A stretch of 64,000 nucleotides of DNA, taken from the NCBI RefSeq assembly GCF_039538765.1, contig NZ_BAABCJ010000007.1:248001-312000 (forward strand), read 5' to 3'. How positions within the stretch are numbered: the first letter of the stretch is position 1; each line of letters begins with the position of its first letter. Under the pieces are notes generated by a model, which did no database searches, had not been told where the DNA came from, and saw only the letters and a program-made list of their open reading frames with translations. Below, piece by piece: positions 17,087 through 25,022 of the stretch. The position numbers and the translations under genes are program-made. This stretch comes from Zhihengliuella alba (GTDB lineage: Bacteria; Actinomycetota; Actinomycetes; Actinomycetales; Micrococcaceae).

Positions 17087-17116
17087 TTTGAATCGTTTCA
17101 GAAATACGATTCAAAT
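17087..17116. promoter_or_regulatory. LacI-type operator between rhaI and its regulator
   Basis: TTTGAATCG (17087-17095) and CGATTCAAA (17107-17115) are perfect inverted 9-bp arms. The left arm is part of TGAATCGTTTCA (17089-17100), one step from the LacI-family consensus TGAAACGTTTCA. It overlaps the region just upstream of rhaI, so repression by the divergent LacI protein is likely. Confidence 0.75.
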
Positions 17117-17163
17117 GTAGGATGGGACGAACATCCTGTCAAGTGCGTCACACGGAGGACCCC

Positions 17164-18165
17164 ATGAGAGCTGCCAGCGTCAAGGACGTCGCCGACCGCG
17201 CCGGGGTCTCGGTGGGCACCGTCTCCAATGTGCTGAACAACCCGGACCGCGTGGCGACCGCCACGCGCGAGCGGGTCCTGGCGGCGATCTCGGAGCTGGG
17301 CTTCGTCCGGAACGACGCGGCCCGCCAGCTGCGCGCCGGCCAGAGCCGGACCATCGGCCTGGTGCTCCTGGACGCGGCCAACCCGTTCTACGCCGCGCTG
17401 GCCGCCGGCGCCGAGGACGAGGCCGCGAAGCACAACTCCACCGTCCTGCTCGCCAGCAGCCAGGGCGACCCGCGCCGCGAGGAGCGCTACGTCGACCTCT
17501 TCGAGGAGCAGCGCGTCCAGGGTCTGCTGATCAGCCCCGTGGGAGACCCGTCCGCCCGCCTGGGGCAGCTGGTCAGCCGCGGCGTGCCGACGGTCCTGGT
17601 GGACCGGGACGCCGAGGCCGAGAGCTACGGGTCCGCCTCCGTGGACGACGTCCATGGCGGGCGCCTCGCCGTCGAACACCTGGTGGCCGACGGCCGCCGT
17701 CGGATCGCGTTCCTGGCCTCCGACCCGGGTCTGCGCCAGGTCGCGGACCGCTTCGCCGGGGCCCGGCAGGCCGCCGAGTCCGCCGGCGCCGAGCTGGAGT
17801 TCGTCCGGACCTCCGGCATGACCATCCTCGGCGGACGCGCCGCCGCGGCCGACCTCCTCCGCCGGGAGACGGCGCCGGACGCGATCTTCTGCGCGAACGA
17901 TCTGCTCGCGACCGGCGTGCTTCAGGCCCTCATCATGGACGGCCGCTACCGGGTGCCGGGCGACGTGGCGCTGGTCGGCTACGACGACATCGAGTTCGCC
18001 TCGAGCGCGATCGTCCCGCTGACCACCGTGCGCCGTCCGGCCGAGGAGATGGGCCGTACCGCCGTGCGCATGCTCCTGGGCAAGGTCGAGGTGGAGCACA
18101 CCGTGTTCAAGCCCGAGCTCGTGGTCCGCGCGAGCAGCCGGCGCACCGGCGACGCCGCCAGCTAG
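17164..18165 (+). CDS. LacI-family transcriptional regulator of rhamnose genes
   Basis: 333 residues. HTH_LacI at 5-50 (VKDVADRAGVSVGTVSNVLN, with the hinge helix) and a periplasmic-binding-protein-like sensor domain to the end (VGYDDIEFASSAIVPLTTVRRP is the classic C-terminal motif). ATG 17164 has GGAGGAC as ribosome site; upstream in-frame codons from 17122 lack one. Divergent from rhaI with a matching palindrome between them, so it probably represses rhaI and the hydrolase in the absence of a sugar effector. Together with the DeoR at 8503, the rhamnose genes appear to have two regulators. Confidence 0.92.
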   Translation: MRAASVKDVADRAGVSVGTVSNVLNNPDRVATATRERVLAAISELGFVRNDAARQLRAGQSRTIGLVLLDAANPFYAALAAGAEDEAAKHNSTVLLASSQGDPRREERYVDLFEEQRVQGLLISPVGDPSARLGQLVSRGVPTVLVDRDAEAESYGSASVDDVHGGRLAVEHLVADGRRRIAFLASDPGLRQVADRFAGARQAAESAGAELEFVRTSGMTILGGRAAAADLLRRETAPDAIFCANDLLATGVLQALIMDGRYRVPGDVALVGYDDIEFASSAIVPLTTVRRPAEEMGRTAVRMLLGKVEVEHTVFKPELVVRASSRRTGDAAS

Positions 18166-18189
18166 GACAGAACCCACGACCCGAGACCC

Positions 18190-18225
18190 GGACCCAGGCC
18201 CAGGCCCAGGCCCAGACCCAGGGTC
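18190..18225. repeat. Hexamer tandem repeat CCCAGG
   Basis: About six imperfect copies of CCCAGG/GCCCAG between the convergent LacI and MFS genes. The last copy and GGGTCTG could form a weak hairpin with GACCC upstream. Non-coding; function not apparent. Confidence 0.6.
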
Positions 18226-18248
18226 TGCTCGCCCTCCTGCCGCGGGAT

Positions 18249-19418
18249 CTAGCGCTGGATGCCCGGCGTCCGCAGCTGCCAGACCAGCGCGACCACCGCG
18301 ATCGCCGTCAGCACCGACATGGCCACCGGCAGCGAGGCGGCCCCGCTCATGAGGCCGATCGCGGGGCTGAGCACGATCGTCGTCGCACGCATCGCGAAGC
18401 TCACCCACGTCACGCCGCTGTGCGGCGGCAGGCCGGGCACCGCGTCGGCCTGGGCGAAGGCGATCGGGACCGTGACCGCGCAGCCGAGCCCGGCGATGAC
18501 GAACCCGAGGAGCGTCAGCGGGACGTTCGGCGCCCAGGCGGCCGCCACCAGGCCGACCGCGACGGCCGCCAGCGAGATCACCAGCGCCCGCCGGTCCCCG
18601 AGCCGGTCGACGACCCGGTCGCCGAGCAGCCGGCCCACGAACTGCGCGCCCAGCAGCACGCTCACGCCGATGCCCGCGGCCCCGGCCGGCAGGCCGCGCT
18701 CGCTGGCCAGCAGCACCGCGGACCAGTTGCCGCCGATCTCCTCCACACTGATGCCGGCGAGCGCCACCAGCGCGAGCGGGACGAGGAACTTCGCGACCCC
18801 GCGACCGCCCAGCGGGGCGACCGGCGCCTCGTCGGCGATCGCCGCGCGGTCTGGCAGGAAGTTCCGCGCCGCCCACGCCATCGACCCCACGCAGACCGCG
18901 CCCCACAGGGCCAGATGCGCCACGAGCGGCACGTCGGCGAGCGCCATGAGCGTCCCGACGCCGCCGCCCACCGCGGCGCCGATGCTCCAGCCGGCGTGCA
19001 TGAAGTTCAGCAGGGAGCGGCCGTAGGCCTCCTGGACGCGCAGCCCCTGGGAGTTCTGCCCGACGTCCACGCAGGCGTCCCCGAGGCCGGAGAGGAACAG
19101 GCCCAGGAAGAAGAGCCACGGCAGCCCGACGACGACGCCGGTCGCCGCCGTCGTCAGGGCGAGGGCGCACCAGAGGGTGCCGAACGCCGTCGTGCGCGGG
19201 GTGCCGAAGCGGCGCAGCACGGCCGCGGGCAGGTGGAAGGCGGCCGCGCCGCCGATCGTCATGCCCACCACGAGCAGGCCGAACACCGCGGGGCTGACTC
19301 CCAGGACGTCCTTGACCTCGGCGTAGCGGGCCAGCAGGGAGGCTGGGAGGGCGCCGTTGGTCGCGAAGGCCAGCATGGCGGAGACGCGGGCGCGCCTGAG
19401 CACGGAATCTGGATGCAT
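18249..19418 (-). CDS. MFS transporter (YbjJ/FucP-like)
   Basis: 389 residues with about twelve membrane segments. The N-terminal FATNGALPASLLARYAEVKDVLG, the DVGQNSQGLRVQ segment after helix 4 and SLLNFMHAGWSIGAAVGG resemble the YbjJ-type branch of the major facilitator superfamily. Substrate is unknown. It is convergent with the LacI gene, so it is probably not in the same transcript, though a rhamnose-uptake role cannot be excluded since no dedicated rhamnose permease is seen nearby. Confidence 0.85.
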   Translation of the reverse strand: MHPDSVLRRARVSAMLAFATNGALPASLLARYAEVKDVLGVSPAVFGLLVVGMTIGGAAAFHLPAAVLRRFGTPRTTAFGTLWCALALTTAATGVVVGLPWLFFLGLFLSGLGDACVDVGQNSQGLRVQEAYGRSLLNFMHAGWSIGAAVGGGVGTLMALADVPLVAHLALWGAVCVGSMAWAARNFLPDRAAIADEAPVAPLGGRGVAKFLVPLALVALAGISVEEIGGNWSAVLLASERGLPAGAAGIGVSVLLGAQFVGRLLGDRVVDRLGDRRALVISLAAVAVGLVAAAWAPNVPLTLLGFVIAGLGCAVTVPIAFAQADAVPGLPPHSGVTWVSFAMRATTIVLSPAIGLMSGAASLPVAMSVLTAIAVVALVWQLRTPGIQR

Positions 19419-19555
19419 GGGGTCGAGTCTTCCGCATGCTCCGCCGACGGGTGAAAAACCGGTGCGGCGCGTCGGGCTCGGGCCTGACCGGGGATCGCCG
19501 GGGTGGTTGACCCGGATGCGTAGGCTGGGACCGAATCCATCGAGAGGGGAATGAC

Positions 19556-19771
19556 ATGGCGAAGAAGTCGTGGGCCGAGCTGACCCGGCAGCAGAAGTGG
19601 CGCCTGGGCGTCCTCGGCGTGGTGCAGCTGGCCCTGCAGTTCGTGGTCCTGCGGGACATCGCGGAGCGCCCGGCGGACGAGGTCAACGGCCCGAAGGCCG
19701 GCTGGATCGCCGCGAGCTTCCTCAACTTCGCGGGGCCCCTCGCCTACCTGGCGCTCGGTCGCAAGAACTAG
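19556..19771 (+). CDS. Small one- or two-helix membrane protein, unknown
   Basis: 71 residues with a basic N-terminus (MAKKSWAELTRQQKWRLG), a hydrophobic segment at 19-32 and a second near 49-66, ending RKN. Start has GAGAGGGGA 7 bp upstream and the stop is followed by a strong terminator, so it is a complete single gene. Similar short proteins occur in actinobacterial genomes without known function. Confidence 0.8.
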   Translation: MAKKSWAELTRQQKWRLGVLGVVQLALQFVVLRDIAERPADEVNGPKAGWIAASFLNFAGPLAYLALGRKN

Positions 19772-19782
19772 CTCCACTCCCC

Positions 19783-19823
19783 GGCCCGGGGCCGTCCACC
19801 GCGGACGGGCCCGGGCCTTTCTG
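19783..19823 (+). terminator. Intrinsic terminator after the small membrane protein
   Basis: A 15-bp stem with one mismatch (19783-19797 with 19803-19817), loop ACCGC, followed directly by TTTCT. Confidence 0.8.
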
Positions 19824-20078
19824 CGTCCGGGGGTCGGCGGCCCGGTCCCGACGCATCGACGTCGCGATCCTGCAGGCCAGAGCCCGCTTCCGCCCGCTGG
19901 AGTGCGACCTCGAGGCCTGCGACCTGCGTGGTCGCACCGCGAAACTCACGCCGCCCGGCTATGACTGCAGTCACATCTACCTTACAGTTGAGGCAGGTGC
20001 TTGTTCGACTATCGAACCGGCCGTTCTATTATCGAACACAAAGGGGCAGCAGCCCTCTCACGAAGGAGTGACAGAGCC
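19824..20078 (+). promoter_or_regulatory. Regulatory region upstream of the flavoprotein hydroxylase
   Basis: The 307-bp gap from 19772 holds no credible gene. After the terminator it contains the perfect 12-bp palindrome TGACTGCAGTCA at 19962-19973, the tandem GTTC...GAAC boxes at 20003-20037, and an AAGGAG ribosome site at 20063. TATTAT at 20027-20032 is a probable -10 and lies inside the second box. Confidence 0.6.
20003..20037 (+). promoter_or_regulatory. Tandem IclR/PcaR-like operators
   Basis: GTTCGACTATCGAAC (20003-20017) and GTTCTATTATCGAAC (20023-20037) are two copies of one 15-bp palindromic box, 20 bp apart, i.e. two helical turns. They resemble the GTTCGATAATCGCAC box of PcaR, an IclR-family aromatic-acid regulator. 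The regulator itself is not in the window near this gene. Confidence 0.65.
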
Positions 20079-22016
20079 GTGCAATTCCACCACCAGGGCT
20101 ACGTCTCCGGGGATCCGCGCGTCCAGCCCGCCGCCGGCGTCGGACTGGACCGCCCGGAGGAGCTCCCCGACCAGGTCGACGTCCTCATCGTCGGGACCGG
20201 CCCCGCCGGGATGATCACCGCCGCCCAGCTCTCCCAGTTCCCGGACGTCACCACGCGCATCGTCGAGCGCCGGCCGGGTCGGCTCGCGATCGGCCAGGCG
20301 GACGGCATCCAGGCGCGCAGCGTCGAGACGTTCCAGGCCTTCGGCTTCGCCCAGCGCATCACCGAGGAGGCGTACCGCATCACCGAGATGGCGTTCTGGA
20401 AGCCGGACCCCGAGGACCCCTCGCGCATCGTCCGCACCGCCCGGCCGGAGGACGATCCCGCCGGTGTCAGCGAGTTCCCGCACCTGATCGTGAACCAGGC
20501 GCGCGTGCTGGACTACTTCGCGGAGTTCATGAAGAACTCCCCCACCCGGATGGAGCCGGACTACGGCTACGAGTTCACGGGCCTCGAGGTGGACGACGAC
20601 GCCGAGTACCCGGTGACGGTGACGCTGACGCGCACGGCCGGCGAGGACATCGGCGCGGAGCGCACCGTCCGCGCCAAGTACGTGGTCGGGTCCGACGGCG
20701 CCCGCAGCCGGGTGCGCCAGTCGATCGGCTGCACGCTGGCCGGCGACCAGGCGAACCACGCCTGGGGCGTCATGGACATCCTGGCCGTCACCGACTTCCC
20801 CGACATCCGCCTCAAGTGCGCCATCCAGTCCGGCAACGGCGGCAGCATCCTCCTCATCCCCCGCGAGGGCGGCCACCTCTTCCGCATGTACGTTGACCTC
20901 GGCGAGGTCGACCCCGAGAACCACGGCGCCGTGCGGGACACGAGCATCGACGAGATCATCGCCAAGGCGAACGCGATCCTCAGCCCGTACACCCTGGACG
21001 TGCGCAACGTGGCCTGGCACAGCGTCTACGAGGTCGGGCACCGGCTCACGGACCGGTTCGACGACGTCCTGCCGGAGGACCGCGGCCGGCGCACCCCGCG
21101 TATCTTCATCACGGGCGACGCCTGCCACACGCACAGCGCGAAGGCCGGCCAGGGCATGAACGTGTCCATGCAGGACGGGTTCAACATCGGCTGGAAGCTC
21201 GGCCATGTCCTGGAGGGGCGCAGCCCGGAGGCCCTGCTGGCCACCTACTCCGCCGAGCGCCAGGTGGTGGCGCAGAACCTGATCGACTTCGACAAGCAGT
21301 GGTCCACGCTCATGGCCAAGAAGCCCGAGGAGTTCGAGGACCCCTCGGAGCTCGAGGAGTTCTACGTCCGGACGCAGGAGTTCCCCAGCGGCTTCATGAC
21401 GCAGTATTCGCCGTCGATGCTGGTCGCCGAGGCCGAGCACCAGGACCTCGCCAGCGGCTTCACCGTGGGCAAGCGCTTCAAGTCCGCCCCTGTGGTGCGC
21501 GTGTGCGACGCGGTGCCGATGCACCTGGGTCACCACGCAACGGCGGACGGCCGCTGGCGGATCTACGTGTTCGCCGATCAGGCCGAGGCCGGCAGCGCGT
21601 CGGCCGTCGCGGACCTCGCCGCGTGGATCGGCAGCGCCGCGGACTCGCCCTTCTCCGGCCTGCCCGAGGGCGTGGCACCGGACGACTGGTTCGATTTGAA
21701 GGTCGTCTACCAGCAGAAGCACAGCCAGGTGGATCTCGGCGGCGTGCCCGTCGAGTTCAAGCCGCCGATGGGGCCGTTCGGGCTGACCGACTACGAGAAG
21801 GTCTACGCCGCCGACCCGAAGGAGGACATCTTCGAGAGCCGGGGGATCGCCCGCTCGGGGGCGATCGTCGTGGTGCGGCCGGATCAGTACGTGGCCGATG
21901 TCCTGCCGCTGACGGCCACCACGGAGCTCGGCCGGTTCTTCGCCGGCGTCCGCGGCATCGACCAGCCGGTGAGCAGCGCGTCACGGCACGCGGCCGTCCC
22001 GACGCCGCCGCAGTAG
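20079..22016 (+). CDS. FAD-dependent aromatic hydroxylase (3-hydroxybenzoate 4-monooxygenase/phenol hydroxylase-like)
   Basis: 645 residues from GTG 20079, which has AAGGAG at good spacing. The FAD-binding GTGPAG is at 39-44, the second FAD motif GDACHTHSAKAGQGMN is near 345, and residues from about 450 form the thioredoxin-fold dimerisation domain of phenol hydroxylases. Length and motifs match MobA-type 3-hydroxybenzoate 4-monooxygenase, which would yield protocatechuate. The tandem PcaR-like operator upstream supports an aromatic-acid role. No other ring-cleavage gene is present here, so protocatechuate would be handled elsewhere. A perfect terminator follows. Confidence 0.88.
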   Translation: MQFHHQGYVSGDPRVQPAAGVGLDRPEELPDQVDVLIVGTGPAGMITAAQLSQFPDVTTRIVERRPGRLAIGQADGIQARSVETFQAFGFAQRITEEAYRITEMAFWKPDPEDPSRIVRTARPEDDPAGVSEFPHLIVNQARVLDYFAEFMKNSPTRMEPDYGYEFTGLEVDDDAEYPVTVTLTRTAGEDIGAERTVRAKYVVGSDGARSRVRQSIGCTLAGDQANHAWGVMDILAVTDFPDIRLKCAIQSGNGGSILLIPREGGHLFRMYVDLGEVDPENHGAVRDTSIDEIIAKANAILSPYTLDVRNVAWHSVYEVGHRLTDRFDDVLPEDRGRRTPRIFITGDACHTHSAKAGQGMNVSMQDGFNIGWKLGHVLEGRSPEALLATYSAERQVVAQNLIDFDKQWSTLMAKKPEEFEDPSELEEFYVRTQEFPSGFMTQYSPSMLVAEAEHQDLASGFTVGKRFKSAPVVRVCDAVPMHLGHHATADGRWRIYVFADQAEAGSASAVADLAAWIGSAADSPFSGLPEGVAPDDWFDLKVVYQQKHSQVDLGGVPVEFKPPMGPFGLTDYEKVYAADPKEDIFESRGIARSGAIVVVRPDQYVADVLPLTATTELGRFFAGVRGIDQPVSSASRHAAVPTPPQ

Positions 22017-22027
22017 GCAACCGCAGG

Positions 22028-22061
22028 GAGGCGGCCCGGCACTTCGGTGCCGGGCCGCCTC
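22028..22061. terminator. Perfect hairpin terminator
   Basis: A 15-bp perfect stem GAGGCGGCCCGGCAC with its complement around a TTCG tetraloop, 11 bp after the hydroxylase stop. It lies between convergent genes and may serve both. Confidence 0.8.
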
Positions 22062-22129
22062 GTCATGTCGCTGGCAACCGGATCTCTGAGCCCTCCGGCG
22101 AGCGCGCCAGAGGCCTTCCGGCCACAGGA

Positions 22130-23038
22130 TCAGACCTCGAAGTCGCCGAAGCCCCCGCCCTCGCCGCCGAATCCACCGAAGCCGCCACCCTCGCCGCCGA
22201 AGAGGCCGCCCAGCATGCCGCCGGCCTGGTCGGTCAGTCCCTCGCCGGCCGCGGTGATGCCCTCGCCGGCACCGGCGATGCCGTCCGTCAGACCCTCGGC
22301 CGCACCGGAGAGATCCTCGCCCATGCCACCGAAGCCGTCGAGCAGCGGACCGGCGATCGCCGAGCCGATGAACCCGCCGGCCACGCCGGCCATGAGGCCT
22401 GCGCCGAGACCGCCGGCAGCACCCGCAGCCAGGCCGCCCATGCCGGGGCGCCGGGAGCCGCCGCGCGAACCGCCGCTGCCGAGGAGCTTCTCCATGAACC
22501 CGGGCTGGGAGACCTCTGCGCGGGTCGCCGCCCGGGCCAGGTCGTGGGGCCGGTCCGTGCCGGGCCGCTCGGCTGGCGGCAGCTGCTCCGAGAGCTCGGC
22601 CTGGAGGAGGTTCCGCTGCTGCGGCGTGAGCCGTGCGAACGCCTCCTCGTGGGCGCGCTCCATGTCCTGGGGCGGCGCCGTCCGCAGCATGTAGCGGTAC
22701 TTCTCGATGGCGGCCCGGTCCTCGCGGGACACGCCCTCCGCGCCGACGGGCCCGCCCTGCGGCTGCCGCTGGGGGCCGTCATAGCCCGGGCCGCCATAGC
22801 CCGAGGTGTCATAGCCCCGGTGGTCGTCGCCGCGATTGTCGTAGCCCCGGTGATCGGCGCCGCGGTTGTCATCACCACGATTGTCGTGGCCGCGGTTGTC
22901 ATAGCCGCCGTACTGGCGACCACCTGAGGGAGCTCCCCGCTCCCGTCCGTCTCCACCGCTGCGCGACTGGAGCTGCTCGCGGACATAGTCGCCGGCCATC
23001 TGCTTGCCCTTGCGGATCAACTTGTCGAACATCGCCAC
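22130..23038 (-). CDS. Glycine-rich protein with DNRGD-type pentapeptide repeats, unknown
   Basis: 302 residues from GTG 23038, preceded by GAGGAGG. An amphipathic start (MFDKLIRKGKQMAGDYV) is followed at residues about 47-82 by seven or so repeats of the form xD(N/H)RG, then a folded-looking middle (REDRAAIEKYRYML...ERAHEEAFARLTPQQRNLL) and a Gly/Ala-rich hydrophobic C-terminal half that could insert in or lie on the membrane. The middle part resembles actinobacterial proteins of unknown function. The next gene upstream is on the other strand. Location and role are not clear. Confidence 0.75.
   Translation of the reverse strand: MAMFDKLIRKGKQMAGDYVREQLQSRSGGDGRERGAPSGGRQYGGYDNRGHDNRGDDNRGADHRGYDNRGDDHRGYDTSGYGGPGYDGPQRQPQGGPVGAEGVSREDRAAIEKYRYMLRTAPPQDMERAHEEAFARLTPQQRNLLQAELSEQLPPAERPGTDRPHDLARAATRAEVSQPGFMEKLLGSGGSRGGSRRPGMGGLAAGAAGGLGAGLMAGVAGGFIGSAIAGPLLDGFGGMGEDLSGAAEGLTDGIAGAGEGITAAGEGLTDQAGGMLGGLFGGEGGGFGGFGGEGGGFGDFEV
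22800..22905 (-). repeat. 15-bp tandem repeats in the glycine-rich protein gene
   Basis: About seven degenerate 15-bp units encode the xD(N/H)RG pentapeptides. The units differ at third positions and at the first codon, so the array is old or diversified rather than a recent duplication. Confidence 0.7.
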
Positions 23039-23221
23039 GGTGCGGCCTCCTCGTCCTCTGGTGCGGCACGGCTCTCACCGCGCCTCTCCCGGTTAAACTC
23101 CCACGCCCGGCCGGGAGTTCCCTCAAGCGCTGCCGATACCGGATCCACAGGTCCAGTTCGCGCTCGATCCTCCAAAAGCGCCCGGAGGCGCGGAGGGTGG
23201 CGTGGGCAGCAAGGCGAACTG

Positions 23222-23251
23222 AATAACCTCCTTATATAAGCATGTTATGGT
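23222..23251 (+). promoter_or_regulatory. Promoter and MarR-type operator
   Basis: The palindrome CTTATATAAG (23230-23239) lies inside a wider inverted motif ATAAC...GTTAT (23222-23247). TATGGT at 23246-23251 ends 7 bp before the GTG at 23259, so the message is probably leaderless. The site fits MarR autoregulation. Confidence 0.6.
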
Positions 23252-23258
23252 GTAGGGC

Positions 23259-23690
23259 GTGTCCACCCCCACGAGCACCGCAGAACTCATCAGCCGCCTC
23301 CTGGGCTCGGCCTATCGCACCACCCGCTTGGCGACCCACCTCTCCCCCGCCCTCCGCGGCAACACCAACTACCGCGTCCTCGGACTGCTGCGCCAGTTCG
23401 ACGGCGTCAGGGTCGGCCAGATCGCCGCCCACGAGCGGATCAGCCAGCCCCGCGCCACGCAGGTCGCCGCCGACCTCGAGGCCGCCGGCCTGGTGGAGCG
23501 CGCCAGCGACCCCGAGGACGGGCGGGCCTCGATCGTCCGGATCACGCCCGAGGGCAGCTCCGCCCTGGACGAGCGGATGATCCACCTGGCCGGGCTGCTG
23601 GAGTCTCGCTTCCCCGAGCTCACCGAGGAGGACCGGGCCGCGATCGCGCGCACCATCGAGCTGCTCGAGGAGGCCGCGGCCACCGGCTGA
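23259..23690 (+). CDS. MarR-family transcriptional regulator
   Basis: 143 residues. The winged helix with IAAHERISQPRATQVAADLEAAGLVER and the wing DPEDGRASIVRITPEG is the standard MarR fold, with dimerising helices on either side. GTG 23259 has no ribosome site, consistent with a leaderless start. It lies 87 bp upstream of the MFS efflux gene, so it likely represses both until a toxic ligand binds. Confidence 0.9.
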   Translation: MSTPTSTAELISRLLGSAYRTTRLATHLSPALRGNTNYRVLGLLRQFDGVRVGQIAAHERISQPRATQVAADLEAAGLVERASDPEDGRASIVRITPEGSSALDERMIHLAGLLESRFPELTEEDRAAIARTIELLEEAAATG

Positions 23691-23777
23691 CGGCCCCGTG
23701 CCGCGGCATCGCCCGGAACCCGACACCGAACACCGAGAACGCCTCTTCCGCACGACCCTCGAAGGACCGAACCCCGC

Positions 23778-25010
23778 GTGACCCGAGTCCCCAGCGCCCG
23801 CCAGAACTCCATCTTCGACCAGCCCCGCGCCGTCTGGGCCGTCGCCTTCGCCGCGGTGATCGCGTTCATGGGCATCGGTCTCATCGGCCCGATCCTGCCG
23901 ACCGTCACCGTTCAGCTCGGCGCCACGCCCACGCAGACGTCGCTCCTGTTCACCAGCTATCTGGCGATCACCGGGCTGGGAATGTTCTTCACCAGCTGGG
24001 TCTCCTCACGCATCGGGTTCCGCACCACGCTGATGCTCGGCCTGGCCGTCATCGTCGTGGCGGCCGCCCTCGCGGGGTTCGCCACGTCGATCGAGGCGCT
24101 CATCGCCTTCCGTGCTCTCTGGGGCCTGGGCAACGCACTCTTCATCTCCACGGCGCTCGCCTCCATCATCAGCGCCGCGAACGGCAGTGCCGGCTCGGCC
24201 ATCATCATCTACGAGGCAGCGCTCGGCCTCGGCATCGCCATGGGGCCGCTGGCGGGCGGGCTGCTCGGGATGATCGGCTGGCAGGCCCCCTTCTTCGGCA
24301 CCTCGGTGCTGATGCTGATCGCGCTCAGCTCCATCCTCTTCTTCCTCCCGCGGAGCAGCTCCCGGCCGGAGCGCGCATCGATCGGCGCGCCCTTCCACGC
24401 ACTCGCCGTCCCCTCGATCCTCACCCTCGCCGTCGCCGCCTTCCTCTACAACATCGGCTTCTTCGTCCTCATGTCCTACACCCCGTACCCGCTGGGCTTC
24501 ACCTCGCTCGGCATCGGCATGGTCTTCACCGGCTGGGGGCTCGGAGTGGCGCTGACCAGCGTCTTCGGGGCACCACTGCTCACTCGGCGGGTGTCGCCGC
24601 GCCGCGTCCTGTGGGCGATGCTCCTGTTGTTCGCCGCGGCCCTCGCGGTCACCGGGCTGGAGGTCCGCAACACGCCCCTGCTGGTCGCCATGGTGGTGGT
24701 CGGCGGACTGATCATCGGCGTCATCAACACCGTCCTGACCGAATGCGTGATGGAGGCGAGCGATCTGCCCCGGGCCGTTGCGTCCTCGTCCTACTCCGGG
24801 GTGCGGTTCCTGGGCGGCGCGATCGCCCCGCCGGTCGCGGCGGCCCTCGCCGCCGCGTGGACGCCGACGGTCCCGTTCCTCTTCGGGGCCGCCGCGGCCG
24901 TGCTCGCCGCCCTTCTGGTGCTGACGGCCGGCCGAACGCTCGACCGCACCGAGGAGCCGGTCCAGGCCTCACCGGCGCAGGAGGCCGAGGCCATCACCCT
25001 CGGCGAATAG
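23778..25010 (+). CDS. MFS drug-efflux transporter
   Basis: 410 residues, twelve predicted membrane segments. AVIAFMGIGLIGPILPTVTVQLGATPTQTSLLFTSYL-type first helices (read in parts), the loop SSRIGFRTTLM and the motif-C-like GPLAGGLLG support a DHA1 antiporter. GTG 23778 has AAGGA upstream. It follows the MarR gene in the same direction, a common efflux-regulator pair. Substrate unknown. Confidence 0.88.
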   Translation: MTRVPSARQNSIFDQPRAVWAVAFAAVIAFMGIGLIGPILPTVTVQLGATPTQTSLLFTSYLAITGLGMFFTSWVSSRIGFRTTLMLGLAVIVVAAALAGFATSIEALIAFRALWGLGNALFISTALASIISAANGSAGSAIIIYEAALGLGIAMGPLAGGLLGMIGWQAPFFGTSVLMLIALSSILFFLPRSSSRPERASIGAPFHALAVPSILTLAVAAFLYNIGFFVLMSYTPYPLGFTSLGIGMVFTGWGLGVALTSVFGAPLLTRRVSPRRVLWAMLLLFAAALAVTGLEVRNTPLLVAMVVVGGLIIGVINTVLTECVMEASDLPRAVASSSYSGVRFLGGAIAPPVAAALAAAWTPTVPFLFGAAAAVLAALLVLTAGRTLDRTEEPVQASPAQEAEAITLGE

Positions 25011-25022
25011 GCCGGGACCGAC

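Noticed and set aside
17089..17100. The same LacI operator being shared with rhaD
   Set aside because: The 8332-8502 region has no TGAATCGTTTCA-like word; its palindrome has a different sequence.
22800..22905. CRISPR or regulatory repeat array
   Set aside because: The 15-bp units are codon-phased and encode pentapeptides.
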